Source: a virus
DNA: 39,606 bases
Strand: one strand, 5' to 3'
Virus record (IMG/VR): IMGVR_UViG_3300014501_000034
Coordinates: 1-39,606 of that record
Below are positions 13,497 through 20,678 of this stretch, piece after piece; within the stretch, counting starts at the first letter, position 1; each line of letters opens with the position of its first letter. The notes beneath the pieces are model-generated. The model was not told the DNA's origin. It searched no databases and was given only the letters and a program-made list of their open reading frames with translations. The translations under genes were made by a program, and so were the position numbers.

Positions 13497-13957
13497 CTAC
13501 ACTCGCAAGAGCCATTCCGAATCCTGATTTCAAGCTGCAAGCCAAGACTGAGAAGCCGAAGCACCCCGTGGTGGGTGTCTCTGTGCTGCTGCGCTGCGGC
13601 GGGCAGTTCCTCATGGCGAAGCGTAAGAACAACAGCGGCGCTGGCTTCATCTCAACACCTGGCGGTAGTCTCGAAGTCGATGAGACAATGAAACAATGCG
13701 CTGCGCGTGAGTTTGAAGAGGAATGTGGAGCGCTGCTCGGACCTGTAAAGATCATCGGCTGGAAAGAGCACTTCCGCTACGGCAACCATTACATAATGTT
13801 CTATGCGCTTGCGCTGCAATACTTCGGCACGATCGTGAACCTCATTCCGGACAAGTCAGAAGACTGGGCGTGGTACAGCCGCCCCGGACTGACGGAAGAG
13901 AACTGCACCGAACCACAAGACATCTTGGAGGAAGCGTATGGCATTCAACGACTGTGA
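13493..13957 (+). CDS. Nudix hydrolase, 154 aa
   Basis: A perfect Nudix box lies at residues 58-80: G58, E64, R72-E73, E76-E77 and G79 in the GX5EX7REUXEEXGU pattern, the Mg-binding catalytic helix that cleaves nucleoside diphosphates linked to another group. The N-terminal strand (VVGVSVLLRCGGQFLMAKR) matches MutT-like enzymes. Together with the overlapping MazG-like gene it suggests nucleotide pool cleaning or degradation of host signalling nucleotides. ATG overlaps the previous stop. Confidence 0.9.
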   Translation: MTTLARAIPNPDFKLQAKTEKPKHPVVGVSVLLRCGGQFLMAKRKNNSGAGFISTPGGSLEVDETMKQCAAREFEEECGALLGPVKIIGWKEHFRYGNHYIMFYALALQYFGTIVNLIPDKSEDWAWYSRPGLTEENCTEPQDILEEAYGIQRL

Positions 13958-14348
13958 CTGCAATAACCCAGACTGTTCTCTCTCGCACAGAGACCGCTCG
14001 CCAAACATCAGACTGACATTCGACCGCTATGCAGAGCAAGCGGGCAGGACGGCTGTCTACCCGCACCACATTCCAGATGAGCTGGCAGGTGTCGTGTACT
14101 GCGGTCTCGGACTCGCTGGTGAAGCGGGAGAAGTTGCCGGCAAAATCAAGAAGCTAATCAGGGACGGTGACACCCCAGAGAAGCGCCGCGCTATCGTGAA
14201 AGAGATTGGCGACTCTCTGTGGTACATCCCGCGCCTGCTCACCGAGCTGGGCAACTTCGGCATGGGAGATTGTGCGCAAGAGAACCTCGACAAACTGGCG
14301 GGGCGTGCAGAGCGCGGAACTATTCATGGCAATGGCGACGAGCGCTGA
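13938..14348 (+). CDS. MazG-like nucleotide pyrophosphohydrolase, 136 aa
   Basis: GLAGEAGEVAGKIKK (about residues 57-71) and EIGDSLWYI (about 92-100) are the two metal-binding helices (ExxE and ExxD types) of the all-alpha NTP pyrophosphohydrolase family. It would hydrolyse NTPs or dNTPs, or alarmones such as (p)ppGpp, as proposed for phage MazG proteins. An N-terminal Cys-rich stretch (DCDCNNPDCSLSH) is unusual and may bind metal. It overlaps the Nudix gene by 20 nt. Confidence 0.85.
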   Translation: MAFNDCDCNNPDCSLSHRDRSPNIRLTFDRYAEQAGRTAVYPHHIPDELAGVVYCGLGLAGEAGEVAGKIKKLIRDGDTPEKRRAIVKEIGDSLWYIPRLLTELGNFGMGDCAQENLDKLAGRAERGTIHGNGDER

Positions 14349-14555
14349 GTGTCGGCCAAATCCGCTGCCCCGGCGAGTTATCGCGCTGCTGAGAAAGCGC
14401 TCAACGGTCCAGACAAGACAGACCGCAACCCTTCCTTGAAGGACGGAGTCACTCTGCGCCACGACCACAGCTGGGAATCTTGTCACAAGCAAAAGTACTT
14501 CCGGCGCAGAATGTCGCTGGCATGGCGAGGAGCAACCTTGCAAAGCAGATTTTAG
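14349..14555 (+). CDS. Hypothetical protein, probably cut by IS605-type insertion, 68 aa
   Basis: GTG start directly after the MazG-like stop. Residues 1-43 (polar, with VTLRHDHSWE) look like a normal phage protein; the last 25 are very basic and overlap the TnpB remnant in another frame. The natural reading is that an insertion replaced the original C-terminus. Function unknown. Confidence 0.45.
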   Translation: MSAKSAAPASYRAAEKALNGPDKTDRNPSLKDGVTLRHDHSWESCHKQKYFRRRMSLAWRGATLQSRF

Positions 14556-14824
14556 ATTGCAGTTGGTCAGAATGGTTTAGGCAATTGTCCTACAAAGCGG
14601 CAGATGCTGGTAGGAATTTCATTGCTGTAGACCCGAAGTATACAAGTCAAATTTGCTCAGAGTGTGGATTCAAGCATCCCGACAATCGTAAGACTCAGGC
14701 AAATTTCGAATGCCTGTCCTGCGGCTTCAAGGACAATGCCGACCACAACGGAGCAGTCAACATATTGGCTCGGATGGAGCCATCAGACGCCAAGATAGGA
14801 GAACCAATTCCATGTCTAGTCTAA
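14480..14824 (+). pseudogene. TnpB (IS200/IS605 OrfB) C-terminal remnant
   Basis: From about residue 12 the protein matches the end of TnpB: NVAGM (the RuvC-II region, but without its Glu), a SWSEWFRQLSYKA helix, CSECG and CLSCG zinc-finger pairs, and ADHNGAVNIL with the RuvC-III Asp. RuvC-I and all upstream domains are missing, so it cannot be an RNA-guided nuclease alone. ATG 14480 is the longest possible start; true translation is uncertain. The exonuclease gene begins inside its last codons. Confidence 0.75.
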
Positions 14825-14855
14825 GAATCCCAGAGTTCCACTCTGGGAGCATCAA
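14510..14855 (+). mobile_element. Right-hand relic of an IS200/IS605-family element
   Basis: The tnpB 3' end is followed by a perfect 8-bp hairpin TCCCAGAG-TTCCA-CTCTGGGA (14828-14848) and then ATCAA (14851-14855), the layout of IS605-type right ends, where a subterminal hairpin precedes a TCAA-type terminus. In such elements the tnpB 3' end and right end also encode the omega-RNA scaffold. No left end or TnpA is present. The left boundary is approximate. Confidence 0.6.
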
Positions 14856-15642
14856 TGGATCCACAACACCACGCGCCTTCATCGTCGATGCTTCATACAT
14901 GCAATACAGGGCGCATTACGTGACAGAGCAGCGGCAGAGCTACACCAAAGAGGGAATTCCCAACGCGGCTGTGCTGCTGCTGCGCAAGATGCTGGACAAG
15001 CTGAAGCGCGATTACTCCCCTGATGTCATGGTCGCAGGCTGTGATTCTGCCTCACCCACTTTCCGCAAGAAGTTGTACGCCGATTACAAAGCTAACCGAG
15101 AAGCGCCACCTGCTGACTATGCAGCGCAGCGCCCCGGGTTCTTAGAGTCATTCAATAAAGAGCAGATTCCCACATTCGCTGCTGAGGGCTTTGAAGCTGA
15201 CGATGTTATCGGCACTCTGGCGAAGCAGTACTCAGAGCAAGGGCACGATGTCACGATCATCAGCGGCGACAAGGACATGAACCAGCTCGTAAGCATCAGC
15301 CATGATAACGGCTGCGTCTCAGTGCTGAACACGAACAAGAATCGTCTACTCGGTCCGTTTGAAGTGCTGGAAGTCTTCGGAGTCTGGCCGCACGAGATCC
15401 CAGACTATCTGGCGCTGGTCGGAGATACGAGCGACAACATTCCAGGCGCCAAGGGGATCGGACCGAAGGGCGCGGTCGAACTCATCAAGCAGTTCGGCTG
15501 TGTCGAAGAGATGATTCAACGGGCGGGAGAAATTTCCTCTGGACATCTGCGCCACAACGTGGTAATCTACAAGGAGTGGATTCTGCTGAGCAAGAAGCTA
15601 ACCGTTATTGACTGCGCCGCACCCATTCAGAGGACATCATGA
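14812..15642 (+). CDS. 5'-3' exonuclease (FEN/PolI N-terminal type), 276 aa
   Basis: Removes RNA primers or flaps during replication. Metal-binding acidic residues appear in FIVDASY, AGCDSASPTFRKKLYADYK, EADDVIGTLA and SGDKDMNQL, and a helix-hairpin-helix DNA-binding motif lies in NIPGAKGIGPKGAVELI. Length fits stand-alone phage FEN proteins. The only start codon before the first catalytic Asp is ATG 14812, which lies inside the IS605 right end, so residues 1-14 derive from the transposon hairpin. Upstream of it the frame is noise. Confidence 0.88.
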   Translation: MSSLRIPEFHSGSINGSTTPRAFIVDASYMQYRAHYVTEQRQSYTKEGIPNAAVLLLRKMLDKLKRDYSPDVMVAGCDSASPTFRKKLYADYKANREAPPADYAAQRPGFLESFNKEQIPTFAAEGFEADDVIGTLAKQYSEQGHDVTIISGDKDMNQLVSISHDNGCVSVLNTNKNRLLGPFEVLEVFGVWPHEIPDYLALVGDTSDNIPGAKGIGPKGAVELIKQFGCVEEMIQRAGEISSGHLRHNVVIYKEWILLSKKLTVIDCAAPIQRTS

Positions 15643-15830
15643 CACATGCCGGCTGGGCAATCTCTTCACTGTTGTACCTTTTCTTCGGCGCCATCACTGC
15701 TGATGTTGCGAATGATGAAGCTAAAGCCGTCGGCAGTCCTGCTCCGTTCGGAAGCCTGTTCATCATCGCTGCAATATGGCCGGTGATGCTTGCTGCCCGC
15801 ATCGTCTACCGTTTCGTTCGCAAGTTCTAA
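15639..15830 (+). CDS. Small membrane protein, 63 aa
   Basis: ATGA overlap with the exonuclease gene. Two hydrophobic segments (about residues 5-22 and 38-55) with a polar loop between and a basic end (RIVYRFVRKF). No signature of a known holin or transporter. Confidence 0.55.
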   Translation: MTHAGWAISSLLYLFFGAITADVANDEAKAVGSPAPFGSLFIIAAIWPVMLAARIVYRFVRKF

Positions 15831-15845
15831 AAGGGAGCAGCCAAA

Positions 15846-16037
15846 ATGAAACTCATCCACTTGCACGACATCAACAATCCATCACAGCGCATTCCGATGG
15901 ATGCTGAAGACTTCTCGGTCGCCGTCCCGTACGGCACAGGGTCATCTGTGCGTCTGAAGTCATCCGATCAACCGATCGCATGTCATGAAGACCCTGACAC
16001 TGTGGAGCAGATCGTGTCGGATGCGCTCAGCGCATGA
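15846..16037 (+). CDS. Hypothetical protein, FlbD-like, 63 aa
   Basis: GGGAGC precedes the ATG. The pattern MKLIHLHD, a short strand with Arg-Ile-Pro, VRLKSS and a final helix DTVEQIVSDAL resembles the small beta-rich FlbD-type or phage-specific fold, but sequence matches are weak. Function unknown. Confidence 0.5.
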   Translation: MKLIHLHDINNPSQRIPMDAEDFSVAVPYGTGSSVRLKSSDQPIACHEDPDTVEQIVSDALSA

Positions 16038-16202
16038 AAGCCATCAGCGAATTCGTGAGAGACTAAAGTCGTTGAGTTGGTCCGACATAGTGTTGAAGAC
16101 GGACAGATGAGAGAGCGCTTCGAAGGGCGGTCATAGTTGGTCGGGTTCCAACGGGTTATGAAGTTCATCAAAGAAAACAAAATATCGAAGGAGTGGAAAA
16201 CA

Positions 16203-16703
16203 ATGAAGATCACAGTCGATTTCGAGAACGGGATGCAGGTCACTCTGAAGCCGGAGAACGTGCAACTCGTGGACAACCACGGCAAGGACACAGTGCTGAC
16301 TTTCAAGACGGACCACACGCTGGTGCCGATCATGTTCTTCAAGTCACTGCTTGCCACGCCCGTCGAGTTGGGTTTGCGCAATGCAGCGCTTGCCGCTGCT
16401 GCCAAAGCTGCATCAGAGAAGAAGCCCGCGCCTGGCGCTCCTGCTGCTACGACGGAGACTGGCACCGACAAAGAACTGCTCAAGAAGGCTCTGGACGAAT
16501 CCAAGCCCGGTGAGACAGTGACAGCCGGTCCTGCTGCTACCGCAGCGCCCGCCAAACAGGTCGTCACTTTGCAGCGCCCACTCCAAGCACCGCGGCTCGC
16601 TGGTCCCGCGGTTGTGGGTCCTGCTGGCTCTGCCACATCGGATTTCACTCCGACTTTGCCGGTAGTTGACGGAGGCGTTGCACCTTCTTCCAAACCCGAG
16701 TAA
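16203..16703 (+). CDS. Protein with beta-rich head and Ala/Pro-rich tail, 166 aa
   Basis: GAAGGAG at about 16187-16193 fits ATG 16203; the earlier in-frame ATG 16137 lacks a binding site. Residues 1-45 look like a small beta domain, 46-72 an Ala-rich helix, and the remainder is low-complexity Ala/Pro/Thr/Lys. A flexible tail of this kind often links domains or mediates binding; the role here is unknown. The 165 nt before it hold no credible gene. Confidence 0.6.
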   Translation: MKITVDFENGMQVTLKPENVQLVDNHGKDTVLTFKTDHTLVPIMFFKSLLATPVELGLRNAALAAAAKAASEKKPAPGAPAATTETGTDKELLKKALDESKPGETVTAGPAATAAPAKQVVTLQRPLQAPRLAGPAVVGPAGSATSDFTPTLPVVDGGVAPSSKPE

Positions 16704-16754
16704 GCTGTCAACATGGTTCCATGATGACAACATATTGACGCGAGGTGAAAAGCA

Positions 16755-17216
16755 ATGCAGCATCCAATCTTGATGTACGGGCTGAGCGTCGTCTACGGAC
16801 TATTCGCAGCCGCTTTCATCTATCTGTGGTATCGCTTGTGCAGGAAGAATGCACAGGCGCCCAAAGTGCAGACTTGCACGCGGCAAGCGCCGCATGTCTT
16901 CGTGAGTTGCATTGGCTGGGATGAGAACAACCCCGAGAAATCACTCTCGGACTTGGTCGGCTGGGAGTGCACAATCGCGCTGGATCCGCGAGTATCGGAA
17001 GCTGCTGCAAAGTTGCTCGAAAAGAGCGCGTGGAATAAAGTCGCTGATGTTGAGCCACCTTCTGATCGTGCAGTCTTCACGTGGCACGAAACCTGCGGGT
17101 TGTTCTACTGCTCGTACTGGAATTCTGAGACGAAATCATTCGATCTCGCTTGGAAACCCACATACTGGATGGAGCGCCCAACTAATCCTGTCTCACCCGA
17201 CAGTCCGCGCGTATAG
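16755..17216 (+). CDS. Membrane-anchored protein, 153 aa
   Basis: CGAGGTG precedes the ATG. One transmembrane helix (residues 6-26) is followed by a basic stop-transfer (RLCRKN) and a soluble domain of about 120 residues containing FVSCIGWDENN and several Trp residues. The N-out/C-in prediction places the domain in the cytoplasm. No family recognised. Confidence 0.6.
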   Translation: MQHPILMYGLSVVYGLFAAAFIYLWYRLCRKNAQAPKVQTCTRQAPHVFVSCIGWDENNPEKSLSDLVGWECTIALDPRVSEAAAKLLEKSAWNKVADVEPPSDRAVFTWHETCGLFYCSYWNSETKSFDLAWKPTYWMERPTNPVSPDSPRV

Positions 17217-17229
17217 AAAGGCTCACAGA

Positions 17230-17727
17230 ATGGCGAGACCGCCTGACATCTGCCGGCATGACAAAATCGAAGCTGCTTGTGACGTTTGCTGTTGCACGCC
17301 AGAACTGCTGAACAGAATGTGCGAGAAAGTCACAGGGCATCCGTTGTATCCCGTCGAAGAATTCGATGACAGTCCTCTCGCGAACGGTCGTGTGACCGAA
17401 GCGCATTTCGAGAAGCAGATCACGAGCAAAGAAGCCTATGCGCGTTACGACCAAGAGCGCAAGCGCTGCATCGCGATTGTCGCACTGATACGAGAATCGA
17501 ACTTCGACTTGCGACCGTTTCTTGCTGATGCGTTCAGCAAACGGATGTCGAGGAATCTGTGTGATGAATTCGCAGCATACGAACTAGGGCTTTGGCTGAG
17601 CAAGCTGGAAAAACTGCTACGTTCACAAAGCGGACGCGATCGCCTTTCCAAGTCATTGCCTGGCGTAGAGAAGGCAGAAAAAGGGAGCGGAGCAAACCGA
17701 TCAAGAGAAGCACAACACCCCACATAA
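17230..17727 (+). CDS. Hypothetical protein with Cys/His cluster, 165 aa
   Basis: The N-terminus carries CRHDKIEAACDVCCC (residues 8-22), a possible zinc site. The rest is helical with acidic and basic patches. ATG 17230 follows AGAAAGG; the reading frame is open much further upstream, but inside the preceding gene. Function unknown. Confidence 0.6.
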   Translation: MARPPDICRHDKIEAACDVCCCTPELLNRMCEKVTGHPLYPVEEFDDSPLANGRVTEAHFEKQITSKEAYARYDQERKRCIAIVALIRESNFDLRPFLADAFSKRMSRNLCDEFAAYELGLWLSKLEKLLRSQSGRDRLSKSLPGVEKAEKGSGANRSREAQHPT

Positions 17728-17811
17728 CACAATTCCCACACACATTGGATTTGGATGCAGACCTCAATCCCATCCGACCTTCTTAGCCGCCTCGACAAGC
17801 GAGCCCTGACG

Positions 17812-18217
17812 ATGAATCATTGCACCCACGGAAAGCCGAATATGGCAAGCTGCAAACTCTGCAAAGCTGCCTTTGCTGCCAGCGCTCACGCTAATCGCCC
17901 TCTTCAGCTTTGGCGGAATGCGAGAGCCCGCGCCCGCGGGAAAGGGTTGCCGTTCAGCATCACTGTGACAGATGTCATTCGTACCAAAAACATGCCCAGT
18001 TCTCGGTATCGCTTTGGATGACTCTAACCGCGATCATGTTGCGACGATAGATGAAGTGATCCAAGGACACGGTTACACTCCACGAAATATATGCGTCATT
18101 TCCGGACGCGCTAATCGTCTGAAATCTGATGCAACTCCCAACGAGCTTGCTGCTGTCGCCCGTTACGCTGAACTCCGCAGCAAGTATTCCCTATTAGGTA
18201 TCCCTGACAGCTGGTAG
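17812..18217 (+). pseudogene. Second HNH-like phage endonuclease with +1 frameshift
   Basis: ATG 17812 opens a frame with MNHCTHGKP and CKLC (zinc pair), then an Arg-rich helix (NARARARGKGLPFSITVTDVI); it terminates at TGA 18019-18021. The frame one base later continues from about 17974 with VPKTCPVLGIAL, GYTPRNICVISGRANRLKSDA and a C-terminal helix to 18217. Removing one base near 17973 gives a continuous protein of about 134 aa. It resembles the broken gene at 11528-11960, but the break lies about ten codons further along. A longer start at 17755 is possible. Confidence 0.7.
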
Positions 18218-18849
18218 TCCTATGATCTATGCGCAACTAAGTGGTTGCGCCTTTGTTCCTATGTTGCGCGTAGGATCCTATGCGCAAGCATCGCGCTGAG
18301 CGCTCGCACTGCCTGCTCAGTTTGTGACAGCGCTCTATAGTGACAGCGGCACCATGGAAGTCCGCCCGCGGCTCTGAATCTTGGGACCGACCTTTAGCAG
18401 AAGTGCTGCCTTTGGGACACGGTTTTTCCATTGACTCACAGCATGCCGACAGTGCAGTCCATCGCACCAGGCGAGTCCTATCGTTATGGCAGCCCTAATA
18501 GGACCGCGCTTCCCCAGCAAGTGCTCTGCTTTGTGCAGTGTAGCCGTGCTGCCCACCCACCTAAATAGGCACCCCTGCCTAGTATGTGACAGCCTCTATT
18601 AGGTAACCCCTGTGTACTCAGTGGTATACAGCCACAGCACTGTATGTGGTTGCCATGTAAGCAAGTGCGTTGTTATCATAGACATAGCACCAGGGGAGGG
18701 GTAGTGTCCTGTAAGTTGTTGAAAGGAAAAGACGGATATGGGGGTCCATTTTTGATTTTGAACAAGCCTAGGGTGCGTTATGCGCTCACACGCACACCCA
18801 AGCGAAATGGGCTTCAAAGGAGGATCGCCTCCTGACCTGACCCTCCTGC
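18218..18849. other. Non-coding region rich in CCTA/TAGG sites and palindromes
   Basis: No credible gene. The region holds the two GCGCAA palindromes, several CCTAnTAGG-like sites (around 18190, 18495, 18561 and 18594) and three copies of a GTGACAGC or CTGACAGC word (around 18203, 18324 and 18584). In a genome with hardly any gaps, this makes it a candidate replication origin or master control region. Both are inference. Confidence 0.45.
18231..18287. repeat. Tandem inverted repeats with GCGCAA arms
   Basis: GCGCAAC (18231-18237) / GTTGCGC (18244-18250) is a 7-bp stem with a 6-nt loop. It is followed by a 24-bp near-perfect palindrome TTGCGC-g-TAGGATCCTA-t-GCGCAA (18264-18287). The arms are shared between the two structures, so alternative pairings are possible. 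The first hairpin could also terminate the upstream transcript. Confidence 0.65.
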
Positions 18850-18879
18850 TTGCCAAAGCCGGTCTTTCCGTGCTAGACT
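18850..18879 (+). promoter_or_regulatory. Sigma-70-like promoter
   Basis: TTGCCA (18850-18855), 18 nt, TAGACT (18874-18879). A start near 18886 would give a leader with AAGGGGG before ATG 18905. It would drive the L7/L12-like remnant and possibly genes beyond. Confidence 0.5.
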
Positions 18880-18904
18880 GAGCACTCCAAAAGGGGGTCT
18901 TTAG

Positions 18905-18987
18905 ATGCGATCAAGTACGTCCGAGACACAGCGCAACTCGGATTGAAAGAAGCGAAGGAATACGTTGACATCTTACGAGGGCTTTGA
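18905..18987 (+). pseudogene. Ribosomal L7/L12 C-terminal-like peptide, out of frame with its start
   Basis: The frame ending at TGA 18985-18987 encodes VRDTAQLGLKEAKEYVD, which closely follows the helix motif of the ribosomal protein L7/L12 C-terminal domain (VR..TGLGLKEAK.LV). AAGGGGG and ATG 18905 are correctly placed, but the ATG is in a different frame; one added base right after it would join them. Either the gene is broken or an unusual start is used. Only about 26 residues remain. Confidence 0.45.
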
Positions 18988-18993
18988 TACTCT
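18965..18993 (+). promoter_or_regulatory. Sigma-70-like promoter with consensus -35
   Basis: TTGACA (18965-18970), 17 nt, TACTCT (18988-18993). It lies at the end of the L7/L12-like remnant and would transcribe the gene at 19083 with a leader of about 80 nt. Confidence 0.55.
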
Positions 18994-19082
18994 GACATAG
19001 ATCAATGGCGCTCCACTGGATGCAGCGCCTAACTGGAAGCAGGACCTGATGTACAAGAGACCACAGGAGGCTCACATGCGTT

Positions 19083-19298
19083 ATGGATACTAAGGCAATC
19101 GCAAAGGCAACCACGGCAGTTAACCGCTCACAGAAGAAGCTGGCGAAAGCCACAGCCGCCAAAGATGTCACGATCGCAAAAGCTGTCGAGAAAGCCGAAT
19201 CGCGCTTCACCGCCCGCTTGACCGCTGCCATCGCTGCGGTTGCTGCCGCGCAGGCTTCGTTGACCGCTCTGGTCAGCCCCGCGCCGGCTGCTGAGTAA
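19083..19298 (+). CDS. Ala/Lys-rich helical protein, 71 aa
   Basis: Low-complexity, entirely helical (Ala, Lys, Thr, Val), and probably a coiled coil or histone-like DNA-binding helix. AGGAGG at 19064-19069 is best spaced for an ATG at 19077, which opens a five-codon mini-frame (ending at 19094) overlapping the ATG at 19083; translation of this gene may therefore depend on reinitiation. A strong terminator follows. Function unknown. Confidence 0.55.
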   Translation: MDTKAIAKATTAVNRSQKKLAKATAAKDVTIAKAVEKAESRFTARLTAAIAAVAAAQASLTALVSPAPAAE

Positions 19299-19335
19299 TT
19301 CTCACCTGGATCCGCACGACAATTCTGCCGAATAG

Positions 19336-19367
19336 AGCCGCCCTAACCGGGGCGGCTTTCCTCTTTG
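19336..19367 (+). terminator. Rho-independent terminator
   Basis: AGCCGCCC (19336-19343) pairs with GGGCGGCT (19350-19357) around a 6-nt loop, followed by a pyrimidine tract TTCCTCTTT. It separates the left half from the structural module. Confidence 0.85.
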
Positions 19368-19372
19368 TACCC

Positions 19373-19393
19373 GTCACAGGCTTTCGGTTATCT
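19373..19393 (+). promoter_or_regulatory. GTCACAG-N8-TTATCT promoter element
   Basis: GTCACAG (19373-19379), 8 nt, TTATCT (19388-19393), directly after the terminator. The 18 bases from 19368 to 19385 (GTACCCGTCACAGGCTTT) are identical to those before the second capsid gene. It is the first element of the structural module. Confidence 0.7.
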
Positions 19394-19426
19394 TGAGCGC
19401 ACATCTGCGCATCACGGGGGATTTCC

Positions 19427-19669
19427 ATGTTCGTTCCATCTGTTGAGTTGATTGAAGGCGCAGCCGCAGGCTTCGTCACTGGGGTATTTTGCCCCGCGGT
19501 TTGCCGCAAGATCAAAGCTGCCTTCACCAGCGAGACCAAGAAGCTCGTCGCTGAGTTGAAGACCAAAGTGGAAGCGCTCGAAGCCAAGATCGTGAAAGAC
19601 GGTCAGGCTGTGATCGCTGAAGCTGAGAAAGTTCCTGCCGCTGTCGAAGCGGAAGTCAAGAAAGCGTAA
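19427..19669 (+). CDS. Small coiled-coil protein upstream of TerS, 80 aa
   Basis: A hydrophobic, glycine-containing N-terminal third (residues 4-27) is followed by a heptad-like Lys/Glu/Ala coiled coil (residues 33-78). The hydrophobic part may span a membrane or mediate oligomerisation. GGGGG precedes the ATG. The stop shares one base with the TerS start. Function unknown. Confidence 0.6.
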   Translation: MFVPSVELIEGAAAGFVTGVFCPAVCRKIKAAFTSETKKLVAELKTKVEALEAKIVKDGQAVIAEAEKVPAAVEAEVKKA

Positions 19670-20214
19670 TGGCGGGTCGCAGACCAAAACCGACAGCGCT
19701 CAAGAAGCTGCAAGGGAATCCAGGCGGAAGACCGCTGAATGATTCCGAGCCGAATGCTCCCGTTGGCATGCCTGAAATTCCGAAAGGAATGGGGCATGTT
19801 GCCACGCGATACTTCAAGCGGCTGTGTGCAGACCTTCTCACGACCGGACTGCTGACAACAGTGGACGGACTTGCGCTGGCGAATCACTGCAAGGCAGAAG
19901 CGCTCGGCGAGAAGTACTTCAAAGATGCGCTGGAAGAGCCATACGTATTCGAGCACACTTACGACAAGGAAGGTCATCTCATCAAGACGACCAAGAAGTT
20001 GTCGCCAGCGTCTCTCGGCTTCATTGCTTGCAGCAAAGCGAGTAAGGGTTATCTGACTGAGTTCGGACTGACTCCAGCATCGCGCGCTAAGTTGCATGTA
20101 GAAAAGCCGAAGCCTGCTGACGAATTTCCGACTCGTGAAACTGCGATGGCAGATGCTCCAGCGCCGACAGATGCGCTGCTCGATTCGATTGACGAGGCAA
20201 AGCTCGTCATGTAA
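19669..20214 (+). CDS. terS: Terminase small subunit, P27 family, 181 aa
   Basis: The N-terminal MAGRRPKPTALKKLQGNPGGRPLN is the signature of P27-type small terminases, which recognise the packaging site and regulate TerL. A helical core (residues 40-70 and 110-135) and an acidic C-terminus complete the fold. It starts on the last base of the preceding stop and is followed by an 800-nt stretch with a tRNA instead of directly by TerL. Confidence 0.9.
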   Translation: MAGRRPKPTALKKLQGNPGGRPLNDSEPNAPVGMPEIPKGMGHVATRYFKRLCADLLTTGLLTTVDGLALANHCKAEALGEKYFKDALEEPYVFEHTYDKEGHLIKTTKKLSPASLGFIACSKASKGYLTEFGLTPASRAKLHVEKPKPADEFPTRETAMADAPAPTDALLDSIDEAKLVM

Positions 20215-20340
20215 AAAGTTAGCCGCTGGTTGTTCCTCGCTCAGCAATGAGATGGACACTCCGAGAGACACTGAAGTCGGTTGCGGATGGAGTCTCTTGA
20301 AAGTCCCAGCAGCCCCAGGTGAAGGAGAAACAGCAACGCT

Positions 20341-20368
20341 CCTTAGCCGCGCGGGGCTTTAAGTTTTT
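20341..20368 (+). terminator. Possible rho-independent terminator
   Basis: CTTAGCC (20342-20348) can pair with GGCT...TAAG (20355-20363) with a small bulge, followed by TTTTT. It lies 130 nt after TerS. The stem is imperfect, so the call is tentative. Confidence 0.4.
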
Positions 20369-20602
20369 CGCCGAAGACAAAAGTGGTAAGCGCTGACTCT
20401 CACGAGTTAAGTGCTCCGATCGTTTCGCCCAGTGCGGGAAGAACGGTACGCTTGAGTTGAAGCGGAAGCGGCAGCAGTCAACACTATCCTGCTTGAGAAG
20501 CGGAGTAGTGTCCGAGTCTCAGGTGGGTGACTGCTGCCTTCAATTTCTAAGACGTAACAGTGAGCCGGAATGCTACCGATCACAAGGTTGCTGCGCGGTG
20601 AA

Positions 20603-20678
20603 GCCGGTATAGCTCAGTGGTTAGAGCTACGGTTTTGTAAACCGTGGGTCGGTGGTTCGAATCCATCTGCCGGCTCCA
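20603..20678 (+). tRNA. tRNA-Thr (anticodon TGT)
   Basis: A complete cloverleaf: acceptor GCCGGTA / TGCCGGC, D-arm GCTC...GAGC, anticodon stem ACGGT/ACCGT with loop TTTGTAA giving anticodon TGT (reads ACA), T-arm with GGTTCGAATCC, and an encoded CCA end (20676-20678). It would supplement decoding of ACA threonine codons or resist host tRNA cleavage. It is the only tRNA found in the window. Confidence 0.95.

Noticed and set aside
17330-17350. GTCACAG with a TTGTAT 8 nt later
   Set aside because: It lies inside a coding gene with no gene start nearby. Other GTCACAG words at 7197, 27069 and 27076 lack a -10-like box at the right distance.
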